NCBI RefSeq assembly: GCF_004208415.1
Contig: NZ_CP035758.1
Coordinates: 992,001-1,056,000 of the forward strand
Reading direction: 5' to 3'
Length of the DNA: 64,000 nt
Origin: Ktedonosporobacter rubrisoli
Lineage (GTDB): Bacteria; Chloroflexota; Ktedonobacteria; Ktedonobacterales; Ktedonobacteraceae
Part shown: one piece after another, positions 51,541-60,076 of the stretch
Layout: each line of letters opens with the position of its first letter
How positions within the stretch are numbered: the first letter of the stretch is position 1
Position numbers and translations under genes: made by a program
The notes under the pieces: model-generated
What the model saw: the letters and a program-made list of their open reading frames with translations, nothing else
Told to the model about the DNA's origin: nothing
The model's database searches: none

Positions 51541-54500
51541 ATGAAACATACTTCTCCGACCGCTGGGGCTGTCGAAGATGAGATTTTGAGAAATGAGCAA
51601 GACGGACAAGAGATCAGCATTGCGCTCGATTCGCCTGCCTGGTTTCGCTGGCTAGAAAGCGCAACGGCCTTTAGCTTCCGCAGCGCCGAGGGCCACTTTA
51701 CAGCGCATAAGACGCGGGCCGGCAATCAACGTGGCGAGCCTTACTGGCGCGCTACACTACGCAGTCGGGGCAAGCTCTATAGCTTCTATCTCGGCCAATC
51801 TCCGCGCCTGACCAGCGTGCGCCTCCACGAGGCGGCTCACGAACTTAGCCAGCGCGCGGCCAATCTCGCTACTCCCTCGGCGGAGCCAGCCAGCGGCGCA
51901 CCTTCATCTAGCGAGCCTCCAATTGACAGGCCCGATCCTTTATTGCTTAGCCGGCTTTCTCTGCCACGCCTCCCGCTCCAACACGTCGCGCGTCCACGCC
52001 TGCTCACTCTGCTAGAGCAGAGCGTCCAGAGACCGGTGACGCTGATTTCGGCACCAGCCGGCTCCGGGAAAACAACGCTGCTCGCCGAATGGGCAATCAC
52101 AACAGATCTTACAGTAAGCTGGCTCTCACTTGAAGAAGAGGATAATGATCCGGCCATCTTCTTCCCTTACCTGATGGCGGCTTTACGCAGATGCACACAG
52201 GAAGAGGAAAAGCTTGAGCGCGCGGTCCCGGCGCATAGCTGGAAGCAGGCTATAACGCATCTCCTTAACGACCTCATGCGACGCCTTGAGCATGATGCGG
52301 TCATCGTGTTGGATGATATTCACCTCCTGACTTCGCCAGAGATTCATACTATCCTGCATTTTCTGATCGAGCACTTGCCAACTCGCCTGCACCTGGCGAT
52401 GGGAACGCGCGTTGATCCGTCCTTGCCCCTGGCTCGCCTGCGCGCACGCAGCCAGCTAAGCGAGTTGCGCACCGAGGAGTTAAGCTTTGTCTCCGGCGAA
52501 GTCGAAGCTTTTGTAGAGAAAATGGGTTTGCGCCTGGAAGGCGAGGATTTGCGCCTGCTAGAAGAGCACACTGAGGGCTGGATTGCCGGCATCCAGCTCT
52601 TTACTCTGGCCCTGCGTGGGCAACGCCACAGTGCAGCCTTCTTGCGCTCCTCCTCCAGATCTCACCACTTTCTTCTTGACTATATCAGTGAAGAAATCCT
52701 TGCCCAGCAGGAGCCAGCTATGCAGCAATTTCTGCTTCATACCTGTATTCTTGATAGCTTCTGTGCAGCTCTATGCGATAGCGTCACAGGGAACTCGGAT
52801 GGAGAGACACGACTTGCCGAAGCGTTAAAAGCTAATCTCTTTGTACGCGGTCTCGATAATACGCAAACCTGGTATCGCTATCATCAGCTCTTTGCCGAGG
52901 TCTTGCGTACACATCTACAACGGCACGAGCCGGAACAGATTCCCGGCTTGTATCGCCGAGCAAGCTGCTGGTACGAACAGCAGGGCTGGCATGAGGAGGC
53001 TTGCGATTATGCCTTGCGCGCCGGCGATCTGCCTCGCGCTGCCGCCCTCTTAGAGCAGCTCGTCCCCCACCTGGTCGGACAGGGAAAATTTCGTCGCCTG
53101 CTGCAATGGTCCTCTCAACTTCCACAAGACATAATTGGCGATTATCCCTTGCTCTTCATAGCCTCAATGATTGGAACCCAAGTGCTGCGCGGGAGCATCC
53201 TGGGTGCCCAAAATATCGGGCAGTCTCTACCCGCAGCGCTAACGCATCTCGGTCGGAAGATCCGTATGCACACTGACGAGCCAGGTTCACCCTGGGCTGG
53301 ATTGCAGTCAGGGCTCCAGCTTTTACAGGCTATCAAGGCCTGGACTAGCGGCGATATTGCGCAAACCATTGCTCTCTTGAGCGAAATCTCAACGATCCCG
53401 TTGCCCTCCGCAAGTACGGCAAGCCGGGTCATTGCCCTGGGCCGCCAGCTACTTCTCGGCTTAGCATATAGTGCAAGCGGCGATCTACATGCGGCCGAAC
53501 AGATCATCATCGAAAATCCGTCTCACGACGAGGATAGTGCTTCTTCGCCCTTTACATCCTTTGCCCTCATTTTCCTTGCCGACGTGTACGAGGCTCAGGG
53601 ACAGCTCCATAAATTAGAAAGCTTATATCATGAGATACTTCTGTCCTTTGAGCGCTCAGGTGTTGGCTCTCCGCTCCTTATGGCTCTTGCCCACACACGG
53701 CGGGCCGGCTTATTGTACGAACGAAACTGTATCGAGGAAGCCGAAGCAGCAATTAAGATGAGCCAGGAGATCGAGCGGCGCATTGAGCTACTCGCCCCCG
53801 CCGCCCTTTCCTTCTCCGCGCCGCTGCAAGCCCGTATTGCCCTGGCTCAGGGCGATATCCAATCGGTCAGGATCTTACTTGAGAACAAAGGGGTGCCTTT
53901 CTGGCGATCTCTGGCAGAATCACAGACAAAGAAGGTTACAGGCGCAACGCTGGCCCGCCTGGCTCTACTCTGTGGACAGAACGCGCTGGCCGAAGAATGG
54001 GTCCAGGCCAGCGACATGCATTTTGATGATCAAATCAATCTCCAGATAGCTAATCGAGATTATGTCCCCTATGTGACACTGGCCCGCATCCTGCTGGCAC
54101 GTGGCCGACAACAACACGCACCACTGGCCCTGGCTCAGGCCTTGACCTTGCTGGAATGCCTGCAGAGCGCGGTTACGGCAGTTGATGCGCGTGGCTGGCT
54201 GCTTGAGGTACAAATGCTCACTGTGCTGACCTTACAAGCCCAGGGCAAGACAAAGCGGGCCTTGCAGCTTCTCGGCTCGGCCTTGAGCGTTGCTGAGCAA
54301 GCGGGCTACATGCGCCTGCTGGTCGATGAGGGCCAGCCGATGGGCCAGTTGCTCGCCCAGGTAGCCGTTTACACAAGCGCCTCGCCCGCCTATCTTCAAC
54401 GCTTACAGGTGGCCATTGGCCCTTCAGTGTCGAAGCCTACTGACGCAACTCAGGAGCAAGCGCAAGACCAGCCTCTCCTTGATCCCTTGAGCGAGCGCGA

Positions 54501-54672
54501 GCATGAGATCCTCGGGCAGCTGGCCAAAGGCCTCTCAAATCAGCAGATCGCCCAGCAGCTCGTGATCAGCCTGTACACCGTCAAGCTGCATGTCAAACAT
54601 ATTCTGGCTAAACTGGCGGTAACCAATCGCACGCAGGCGGTTGCCCGCGCACGTGAGCTGCACTTGATCTAG
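51541..54672 (+). CDS. LuxR-family ATP-dependent activator (MalT-like, LAL type)
   Basis: 1043 aa from the ATG at 51541 (GAGG 5 bp upstream); the frame is open 56 codons earlier but with an implausible composition. N-terminal 105 residues: a small DNA- or RNA-binding-like unit, YWRATLRSRGKLYSFYLGQ, followed by a Pro/Ser-rich linker. P-loop APAGSGKTTLL (170-180), Walker B AVIVLDDIHLL, then a long TPR region, and a LuxR HTH in the last 65 residues: LSEREHEILGQLAKGLSNQQIAQQLVISLYTVKLHVKHILAKL. Such proteins bind an inducer and ATP, oligomerise and activate transcription. The FAD monooxygenase downstream may be a target. Confidence 0.93.
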   Translation: MKHTSPTAGAVEDEILRNEQDGQEISIALDSPAWFRWLESATAFSFRSAEGHFTAHKTRAGNQRGEPYWRATLRSRGKLYSFYLGQSPRLTSVRLHEAAHELSQRAANLATPSAEPASGAPSSSEPPIDRPDPLLLSRLSLPRLPLQHVARPRLLTLLEQSVQRPVTLISAPAGSGKTTLLAEWAITTDLTVSWLSLEEEDNDPAIFFPYLMAALRRCTQEEEKLERAVPAHSWKQAITHLLNDLMRRLEHDAVIVLDDIHLLTSPEIHTILHFLIEHLPTRLHLAMGTRVDPSLPLARLRARSQLSELRTEELSFVSGEVEAFVEKMGLRLEGEDLRLLEEHTEGWIAGIQLFTLALRGQRHSAAFLRSSSRSHHFLLDYISEEILAQQEPAMQQFLLHTCILDSFCAALCDSVTGNSDGETRLAEALKANLFVRGLDNTQTWYRYHQLFAEVLRTHLQRHEPEQIPGLYRRASCWYEQQGWHEEACDYALRAGDLPRAAALLEQLVPHLVGQGKFRRLLQWSSQLPQDIIGDYPLLFIASMIGTQVLRGSILGAQNIGQSLPAALTHLGRKIRMHTDEPGSPWAGLQSGLQLLQAIKAWTSGDIAQTIALLSEISTIPLPSASTASRVIALGRQLLLGLAYSASGDLHAAEQIIIENPSHDEDSASSPFTSFALIFLADVYEAQGQLHKLESLYHEILLSFERSGVGSPLLMALAHTRRAGLLYERNCIEEAEAAIKMSQEIERRIELLAPAALSFSAPLQARIALAQGDIQSVRILLENKGVPFWRSLAESQTKKVTGATLARLALLCGQNALAEEWVQASDMHFDDQINLQIANRDYVPYVTLARILLARGRQQHAPLALAQALTLLECLQSAVTAVDARGWLLEVQMLTVLTLQAQGKTKRALQLLGSALSVAEQAGYMRLLVDEGQPMGQLLAQVAVYTSASPAYLQRLQVAIGPSVSKPTDATQEQAQDQPLLDPLSEREHEILGQLAKGLSNQQIAQQLVISLYTVKLHVKHILAKLAVTNRTQAVARARELHLI

Positions 54673-54804
54673 CCTGTGATCAACAATACTCCCCACAATA
54701 GTTCTTTGGAGGGACGCTAATCTCTTTCCTATGCACTAAACTCTATCCCATAGAGATAAAACCTGAGAGCATATAAAACTATAAAGAAAGAGAGCTTTCT
54801 CCTA

Positions 54805-56415
54805 ATGACAAATACACCCAATAATATATTCGATACTGATGTGCTGATTGTGGGAGCGGGACCCGTTGGACTCACGTTGGCGATTGAGCTCGCTCGTCGC
54901 GGCATCGCCTGCCGCGTTATCGACCAGCTTGCGACCTATCCCATTGGGACGCGTGCCCGTGGCGTTAGCGCGCGCACGCAGGAAATCTTTGACAACCTGA
55001 GCATTATCGAAGATCTCCAGTCCTATATTGAGCCACGACTGCCCTGGCGCTTCTATGACGGCGCAGGCCGCCTTGTGCAGGAGCTTGAGGTGCCAGTGAG
55101 CTTCGGCGCTGACCACCTCACGCCCGATAGACCTTATCCTGGCAACGTGTTGATCGCACAGCAGCATACCGAAGCAGTTCTGCGCAAGCATCTCTCGTCT
55201 TATGGCCAGCATGTCGAACTGGATTGCACACTGACAAACTTCTGGCAAGATGCTGAACAAGTTGTAGCTGAGGTAGTACGCGCCGGGCTGAAAGAAGAGA
55301 TTCGAGCTCGTTACCTTGTGGGTTGCGATGGAGGAAACAGCGCTGTACGCAAGTGCGCCGGAATCGCTTTTGCTGGCGAAACCAGGGATAAACGGTTTAC
55401 AATGTTCGGCAATCTCGATGTAGAGGGACTCGAACCCACCTGCTTTTATTCCTGGTCAGATTCGCAAAAAGGGTTCATGGCGCTGAACCCAATGCCCCTC
55501 AGCAATACCTGGTTCTTCTCGGCTCCTCTACAGCCGGATGAGCACGGAGAGGCGCCAGTCGCCAGCATGGAAACATTTCAGAACATCTTCGATACTTGGC
55601 CCGGAACGCCCAGGGTCAAGTTTAGCAATCCTCTCTACCTCTCGATCTATCGGCTCAATATACGCATGGTTGACAGATATCGCAGCGGTCGCGTCTTTGT
55701 GGCTGGCGACGCTGCGCATGTCCATCCACCCGCTGGCGGACAAGGCATGAATACCGGCATTCAGGATGCTCATAATCTTGGCTGGAAACTTGCCTACGTT
55801 TTACAAGGCGCGCCTGAAGCGCTGCTGGAGACCTACCAGGCCGAACGCCTACCGATTGCCCAGGAGGTTCTTGCCACCTCAACCTCCCGCATTCTGTCCT
55901 GGACTGAGACAGATGCGAATGGCACCTCCGCTGGAGTTGAAGGCATTACCAAAATGATACATGGCAAAGATCCGTTCAGCGATACCACCCAGTTGAGCGT
56001 CAATTACCGAGGCAGCTCGCTTGCTCGCGATCTCACCACAAGTACAGGGATACGCGCCGGGGACCGCGCCCCTGATGCACTTTGCCAGAGCGCCCAGAAC
56101 CGTGAGCAGGTGCGGCTCTTTGATGTGTTTCGCGGCACGCATTTCACCTTGCTGGCCTTTGGCAACCAGCATTTACCAAAGATACCCGCCGCATATCAGG
56201 ACCTGTTACAGGCCTATACCGTGACGCGTGCGGCCAGCCCGGCGCTCGATACTGCTCACCTCTTGCTTGACAGCGAAGAGCAAGCGTACCAGGCTTACGG
56301 CATCACGACAGATGCCCTGATTCTGGTCAGACCGGATGGCTATATAGGCCTGACGGCCGCTGGTACGGCTTATCAAGCCATTTTCGACTACTTGCACGAG
56401 ATCAGCGCACGCTAA
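54805..56415 (+). CDS. FAD-dependent aromatic monooxygenase (PheA/TfdB family)
   Basis: 536 aa. FAD-binding GxGxxG in LIVGAGPVGLTLAIELARRG (14-33), the DG motif in YLVGCDGGNSAVRK, and the GD motif in RVFVAGDAAHVHPPAGGQGMNTGIQDAHNLGWKLA. A C-terminal thioredoxin-like domain (about 400-536) is present, as in phenol hydroxylases and the rifampicin monooxygenase Rox. These enzymes hydroxylate aromatic rings with NAD(P)H and O2. The 130-bp gap after the LuxR gene has no terminator, so it may be its target or share its transcript. It resembles antibiotic-modifying monooxygenases, but the substrate is unproved. Confidence 0.9.
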   Translation: MTNTPNNIFDTDVLIVGAGPVGLTLAIELARRGIACRVIDQLATYPIGTRARGVSARTQEIFDNLSIIEDLQSYIEPRLPWRFYDGAGRLVQELEVPVSFGADHLTPDRPYPGNVLIAQQHTEAVLRKHLSSYGQHVELDCTLTNFWQDAEQVVAEVVRAGLKEEIRARYLVGCDGGNSAVRKCAGIAFAGETRDKRFTMFGNLDVEGLEPTCFYSWSDSQKGFMALNPMPLSNTWFFSAPLQPDEHGEAPVASMETFQNIFDTWPGTPRVKFSNPLYLSIYRLNIRMVDRYRSGRVFVAGDAAHVHPPAGGQGMNTGIQDAHNLGWKLAYVLQGAPEALLETYQAERLPIAQEVLATSTSRILSWTETDANGTSAGVEGITKMIHGKDPFSDTTQLSVNYRGSSLARDLTTSTGIRAGDRAPDALCQSAQNREQVRLFDVFRGTHFTLLAFGNQHLPKIPAAYQDLLQAYTVTRAASPALDTAHLLLDSEEQAYQAYGITTDALILVRPDGYIGLTAAGTAYQAIFDYLHEISAR

Positions 56416-56426
56416 GGCGAGCGGCA

Positions 56427-56465
56427 CATGAGCAAAAGCATCATGGGCAAGCAGCTCATGATGCT
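56427..56465. promoter_or_regulatory. two mutually exclusive hairpins after the monooxygenase gene
   Basis: CATGAGC (56427-56433) can pair with GCTCATG (56454-56460), or AGCATCATG (56437-56445) with CATGATGCT (56457-56465). The two overlap, so only one can form. No T-run follows; it is probably a transcript-end structure. Confidence 0.4.
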
Positions 56466-56565
56466 CCATGTTTGCTAAGTTTTTACATATGCAATATGCT
56501 CTTCCCCAGGCAAAACGTCTGTATCACTACTCCCCCAACTTATTGGGTTAGAAACAGAATACTTC

Positions 56566-57531
56566 TCAATCCAAGCACTCGGCTGCCGCCTGCTGCCCCT
56601 TGACCTGCGTAGCCACATTCTCCTCATTTTGTTCGGCAGATACCTGGGCTGCGCCTCCGGCTCTACTGCGAAAGAGCAATTCAGTAACCAGTCCAGCCCC
56701 TAGCAGAATAATCACCAGGCCCACAAATGGAGTAAAGGTGAGAGGTTCGTGCAGGAATAATACGCCCCAGAAAACGCCAAAGATGGGTGCCAGAAAGGTA
56801 ACGGTAAGGGTTTTTGTTGGGCCCGCATGAGCGATCAACCAGATGTAGAGTAGAAGGGTTACCGATGTGCAGAACAGTGCCAGAGCAACAACCGCGAGCA
56901 GCACACTAAGACTCGGCATATGTTTTGGAGGTGCCACAAGCGTAAGCGGGACAAGAAATAGGATGGCTGCCAGCTGGCTACATGTTGCTATGGACAAAGA
57001 ACTTACCTTATTTCCAAGGTGAACCTTGATATAGACACTGGCAATACCATAGGAGGCAGCCGCCGCGAGCGAGGCCAGGATCGCAAAGACAAGCATCGTG
57101 GAGAAGGGAAGAGTGCTCCAGCCGGCCAGAATGACTACTCCTAGCAGTCCCAGTATAAGGCCAATAGCCTTTTTAAGCGTCATGGCTTCCTTTATCCAGA
57201 TGACAGATACAAGCACGCCAAACAAGGGTGTTGTTGCGTTTAGCAGCGCCGCAAGCCCGCTGGTTAGATAGAGCTCAGCCACGCCAATTAAGGTAAAGGG
57301 AATTGCCGCATTAATGATACCAACTACGAGATAGTGTCGCCAATAGGTTCGCAGCTCCAGCCGCGTACCGGTAAGCAGAGCAAACACCAGCAAGCTCAGC
57401 CCAGCCAACACGACACGTGCAGCCATCAAGGCCACTGGTCCAAGCACCGGTGTTCCGATGCGTATAAACAGGAAACCTCCTCCCCATATTGCCGAAAGTA
57501 ACAGTAATACCCCTATTTCTTTTGTCCGCAT
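56566..57531 (-). CDS. EamA/DMT-family transporter
   Basis: 321 aa, ten hydrophobic segments in two EamA repeats: residues about 3-135 (SAIWGGGFLFIRIG, NATTPLFGVLVSVIWIKE) and about 148-285 (YGIASVYIKVHLGNK, AHAGPTKTLTVTFLAPIFGVFWGVLFLHEPLT). The tail, from about residue 290, is polar and acidic. The family exports amino acids, nucleotides or other metabolites; the substrate is unknown. It converges on the monooxygenase gene. ATG at 57531 with AGGAG about 9 bp upstream. Confidence 0.9.
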   Translation of the reverse strand: MRTKEIGVLLLLSAIWGGGFLFIRIGTPVLGPVALMAARVVLAGLSLLVFALLTGTRLELRTYWRHYLVVGIINAAIPFTLIGVAELYLTSGLAALLNATTPLFGVLVSVIWIKEAMTLKKAIGLILGLLGVVILAGWSTLPFSTMLVFAILASLAAAASYGIASVYIKVHLGNKVSSLSIATCSQLAAILFLVPLTLVAPPKHMPSLSVLLAVVALALFCTSVTLLLYIWLIAHAGPTKTLTVTFLAPIFGVFWGVLFLHEPLTFTPFVGLVIILLGAGLVTELLFRSRAGGAAQVSAEQNEENVATQVKGQQAAAECLD

Positions 57532-57655
57532 AGTATTTCTCCTCTAGCTATCCTTTGACATGAGTACTGGATTTAGTATAGCGTGGCTCTATGCAGGATT
57601 TGTAGGAGAAATAGAGGGCAAAATGTTCAAGTTACTTACGATTTACCAGGATAAT

Positions 57656-58234
57656 TTACTCTTCGCCTTCATTTTTCAAGTTTGCACGGTAGAGGTCGCG
57701 TAGAAGGGCAATTTCAGCGCCATGGCTCAGCAACTCCTGATTTACCCACCAGACGATTTCCAGAAAAGGGAGCCGACGATCTAAGCCCCAAGGATATTTG
57801 CTATAGCCTATTTGATCGAGGGCGGTCTCGGTAGCGCTAGAAAGGGCCGAGCGCCACTTTAGAGCCGCATCGTTTAGTGAGGCGATGGCTGCCTGAGCTG
57901 TAGGTGCGATTGCATAGTCATCCCAGGCCAAAGAAGCCGTTCCTACAACATAATCGGCCCTGTGTAGGAAACCGTTGGTAAGGTGGCACATGCGCCAGGC
58001 AATGGTTGTCACGGGAGGCGGCACGGGTTCCGGCTGCGCAAAGTCCATAACCCAGTCACCCCGACCAAAGGGCGTGCTTGCCTGGCTCTGCTCACGTGGA
58101 TGAATGCTCCAGCAGCCGGGCATAGGTTCCCACAGGTATTCGTCATCGCTAAGATCGTGCAGGCGTGTGATGAGGCGCTCCCTGCCATAATCGAACTGCT
58201 TTAAGAATGGTGCCAGGCGGGCCGGTAGGCTCAT
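57656..58234 (-). CDS. DinB-family (DinB_2) protein
   Basis: 192 aa, four-helix-bundle DinB type: EYLWEPMPGCWSIHP in place of the usual EL.W.P....SI, WRMCHLTNGFLHRADYVVGT with a metal-ligand His, and HGAEIALLRDLYR with the C-terminal His. DinB/YfiT proteins are thiol-dependent metalloenzymes that use bacillithiol, mycothiol or similar cofactors in detoxification. ATG at 58234 with AAAGGAG upstream. It lies between two transporter genes, on the same strand as both, but the gaps are over 120 bp. Confidence 0.87.
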   Translation of the reverse strand: MSLPARLAPFLKQFDYGRERLITRLHDLSDDEYLWEPMPGCWSIHPREQSQASTPFGRGDWVMDFAQPEPVPPPVTTIAWRMCHLTNGFLHRADYVVGTASLAWDDYAIAPTAQAAIASLNDAALKWRSALSSATETALDQIGYSKYPWGLDRRLPFLEIVWWVNQELLSHGAEIALLRDLYRANLKNEGEE

Positions 58235-58374
58235 AGTATCGCTCCTTTAAAAGCTTACTTCTCTTTTTCCATTATTTTTGATCATATGTTCTATTATAAC
58301 ACACTTTGCAGCAATGGAATGAAGGTAGGCTCGCCAGGTAAAGAGATAGGAGAGCAAGAGCTAGCCTGAAACCT

Positions 58375-58515
58375 CGGGAGATCTCCACAAGCATTTTCTG
58401 TAAGATCCAGCTGTTGCCAGCGGGATCGCTGAAGGCAGCATGCTTGACGGCCTTGTCGTGTTCCTCAATCTCGCCGAGGCGCAGGGCAAAACGCTAATGC
58501 TGATTTGTGCGTGCA
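58375..58515 (-). pseudogene. relic of a VOC/glyoxalase-family protein
   Basis: On the minus strand: a stop, then RFALRLGEIEEHDKAVKHAAFSDPAGNSWILQKM. F-x-DP-x-GN-x-W-x-LQE is the C-terminal signature of VOC-superfamily proteins, here with AFSDPAGNSWILQK. The in-frame TAG and absent N-terminal half mark a relic. Confidence 0.55.
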
Positions 58516-58537
58516 AAGATATCTTGCTTGTGGATGA

Positions 58538-59173
58538 CTACTTTTTCTCAGAGCCGGTAAAGGCAGCTGTCAGGCCGAGAGCGATATAAATGCTTCCCGT
58601 CACATAGCGCTGGATGCGCTGGAAACGTATACTACTCTTGAGCAGCGTAGCCAGGGTCCCAGCCACAAATCCATACAATGTCAGGGAGCAGAAGCCCAGG
58701 ACAGCATAGATGCAGCCAAATATAAGAAATTGCATAACAACCGCCCCACGAGTTGGGTCGACAAATTGGGGTAAGAAGGCCAGGAAGAAGAGAGCCGTCT
58801 TGGGATTAAGCAGCTCTACGCCCATCCCCTGCACAAACATGCGCGCAAGCGGCTGCGGCTCAGCGCTGCCCTTCTGATGCAGTTCGTCTCGCTTCAAGAG
58901 CGTGCGCACGCCGAGATAGACCAGGTAGGCGGCGCCAAGATATTTCACAACTGTAAAGGCGAGAGCCGAGGTGAGCAAGAGAGCAGAGAGCCCCAGGGCT
59001 GCAGCGGTGGTATGGATAAGGTCAGCAGTGGCGATGCCCAGGGAAGAGACGGTTCCGGCTCGCCTCCCCATATCTACGCTGCGCGTCATCGCAAATAGAA
59101 CAGCCGGACCAGGAATGGCAAGTAATCCCGCTGCTGCCAGCATAAAGAGCAATAAGGTGGTACTGGTAGGCAT
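58538..59173 (-). CDS. LysE-family amino-acid exporter
   Basis: 211 aa from the ATG at 59173, which follows GAGGAG; the longer frame begins with charged residues and has no ribosome-binding site. Six hydrophobic segments. LysE/RhtB motifs: LLAIPGPAVLFAMTRSVDMGRRAG, the turn with G-x-P-G, and ELLNPKTALFFLAFLPQFVDPTRGA. It exports an amino acid or homoserine-lactone-like compound; the substrate is unknown. Transcribed away from a 330-bp gap. Confidence 0.92.
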   Translation of the reverse strand: MPTSTTLLLFMLAAAGLLAIPGPAVLFAMTRSVDMGRRAGTVSSLGIATADLIHTTAAALGLSALLLTSALAFTVVKYLGAAYLVYLGVRTLLKRDELHQKGSAEPQPLARMFVQGMGVELLNPKTALFFLAFLPQFVDPTRGAVVMQFLIFGCIYAVLGFCSLTLYGFVAGTLATLLKSSIRFQRIQRYVTGSIYIALGLTAAFTGSEKK

Positions 59174-59507
59174 GCAAAATCTCCTCATGTGCGCGTATGA
59201 CAATGTTGCGTACCGTGTTCTTCTACTGTAGCAGAGAAATAGATCCACTATCCAGCTATTCGAGCTCCAAAGGGCCTCAGTTACAGCACACTGTTCGTCA
59301 GTTCCCCTACCAGATCAGGAAAGCATGGGCCAGCTTTGTAAGTAGGTATTCATGCAACATGACAGAGTGATGACAAAATTGAGGAGCAAAGTTCATGCCG
59401 CTGTCATGCTCTCAGTTTACACTACTGCTACAGGCACCTGGAGATGGGCCTGAACAAGTATAAATATAACTGAATTAAATAAGCTATGTGAAAGAGAGGT
59501 TACGCTT
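59174..59507. other. gene-free stretch between divergent genes
   Basis: No gene. CATGACAG (59358-59365) and its complement CTGTCATG (59401-59408) form an inverted pair 35 bp apart that might be an operator. It must contain the promoters of the LysE gene and the SHOCT gene. Confidence 0.35.
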
Positions 59508-59801
59508 ATGTGGGGACATTGGGGAGCTGCAGCCGGAGCCGGCTTCGGCCATGGGCCATCGCACTTTTTCTGTATGGTTCTGCTCGGACTGCTGATCTTT
59601 GGAGCCATCTACTTGTTCAATCGCAGGCGCCACAGGTTCGGGTGCATCCCGGCCGGAGCGCCACACGAAGAGCCGCGCAGACCAGGCGGTCCCGATGCTA
59701 TGGAGGCCTTGCGCCAGCGCTATGCGCGTGGTGAAATTGATACCACCACTTTTGAGCAGATGCGCGAACGGCTCGGCGGTTCAAATCGACCACCTTTATA
59801 A
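59508..59801 (+). CDS. SHOCT-domain membrane protein
   Basis: 97 aa. One transmembrane segment (about 20-38, FFCMVLLGLLIFGAIYLF) after a Gly/His-rich N-terminus, then RRRHRFG, a polar linker and a C-terminal SHOCT motif (AMEALRQRYARGEIDTTTFEQMRERL, about 62-90). SHOCT is a short oligomerisation element common in small bacterial membrane proteins. ATG at 59508, with GAGAGG about 10 bp upstream. Function unknown; perhaps envelope stress. Confidence 0.85.
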   Translation: MWGHWGAAAGAGFGHGPSHFFCMVLLGLLIFGAIYLFNRRRHRFGCIPAGAPHEEPRRPGGPDAMEALRQRYARGEIDTTTFEQMRERLGGSNRPPL

Positions 59802-60076
59802 GCGCTACAGGACCCGGTATCTTGCCTAAGTGCCGGGTCAGTTTATTTCTATAGCCCGCTGCGAGCTTTAGTTCTCCCAGTCTGCAATGTTACGTAAAAA
59901 TAGTGAGGCTAGCCCAACATACTTGATTGTATCTCCCGCTCACCTCTCCCAATATTTAGCAGTACTTAAGCGAAGACCCCTCTTGCCGCTCCTCATAGCA
60001 AATGAAAAGTGTGATATACTCCTAAAGTACTATGCCTGGCGACCTGAAGTCCCCAATGAAAGGAAGTAAACTGCCC

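Noticed and set aside
54802..55260. 152-aa minus-strand frame
   Set aside because: Antisense to the FAD-binding domain of the monooxygenase.
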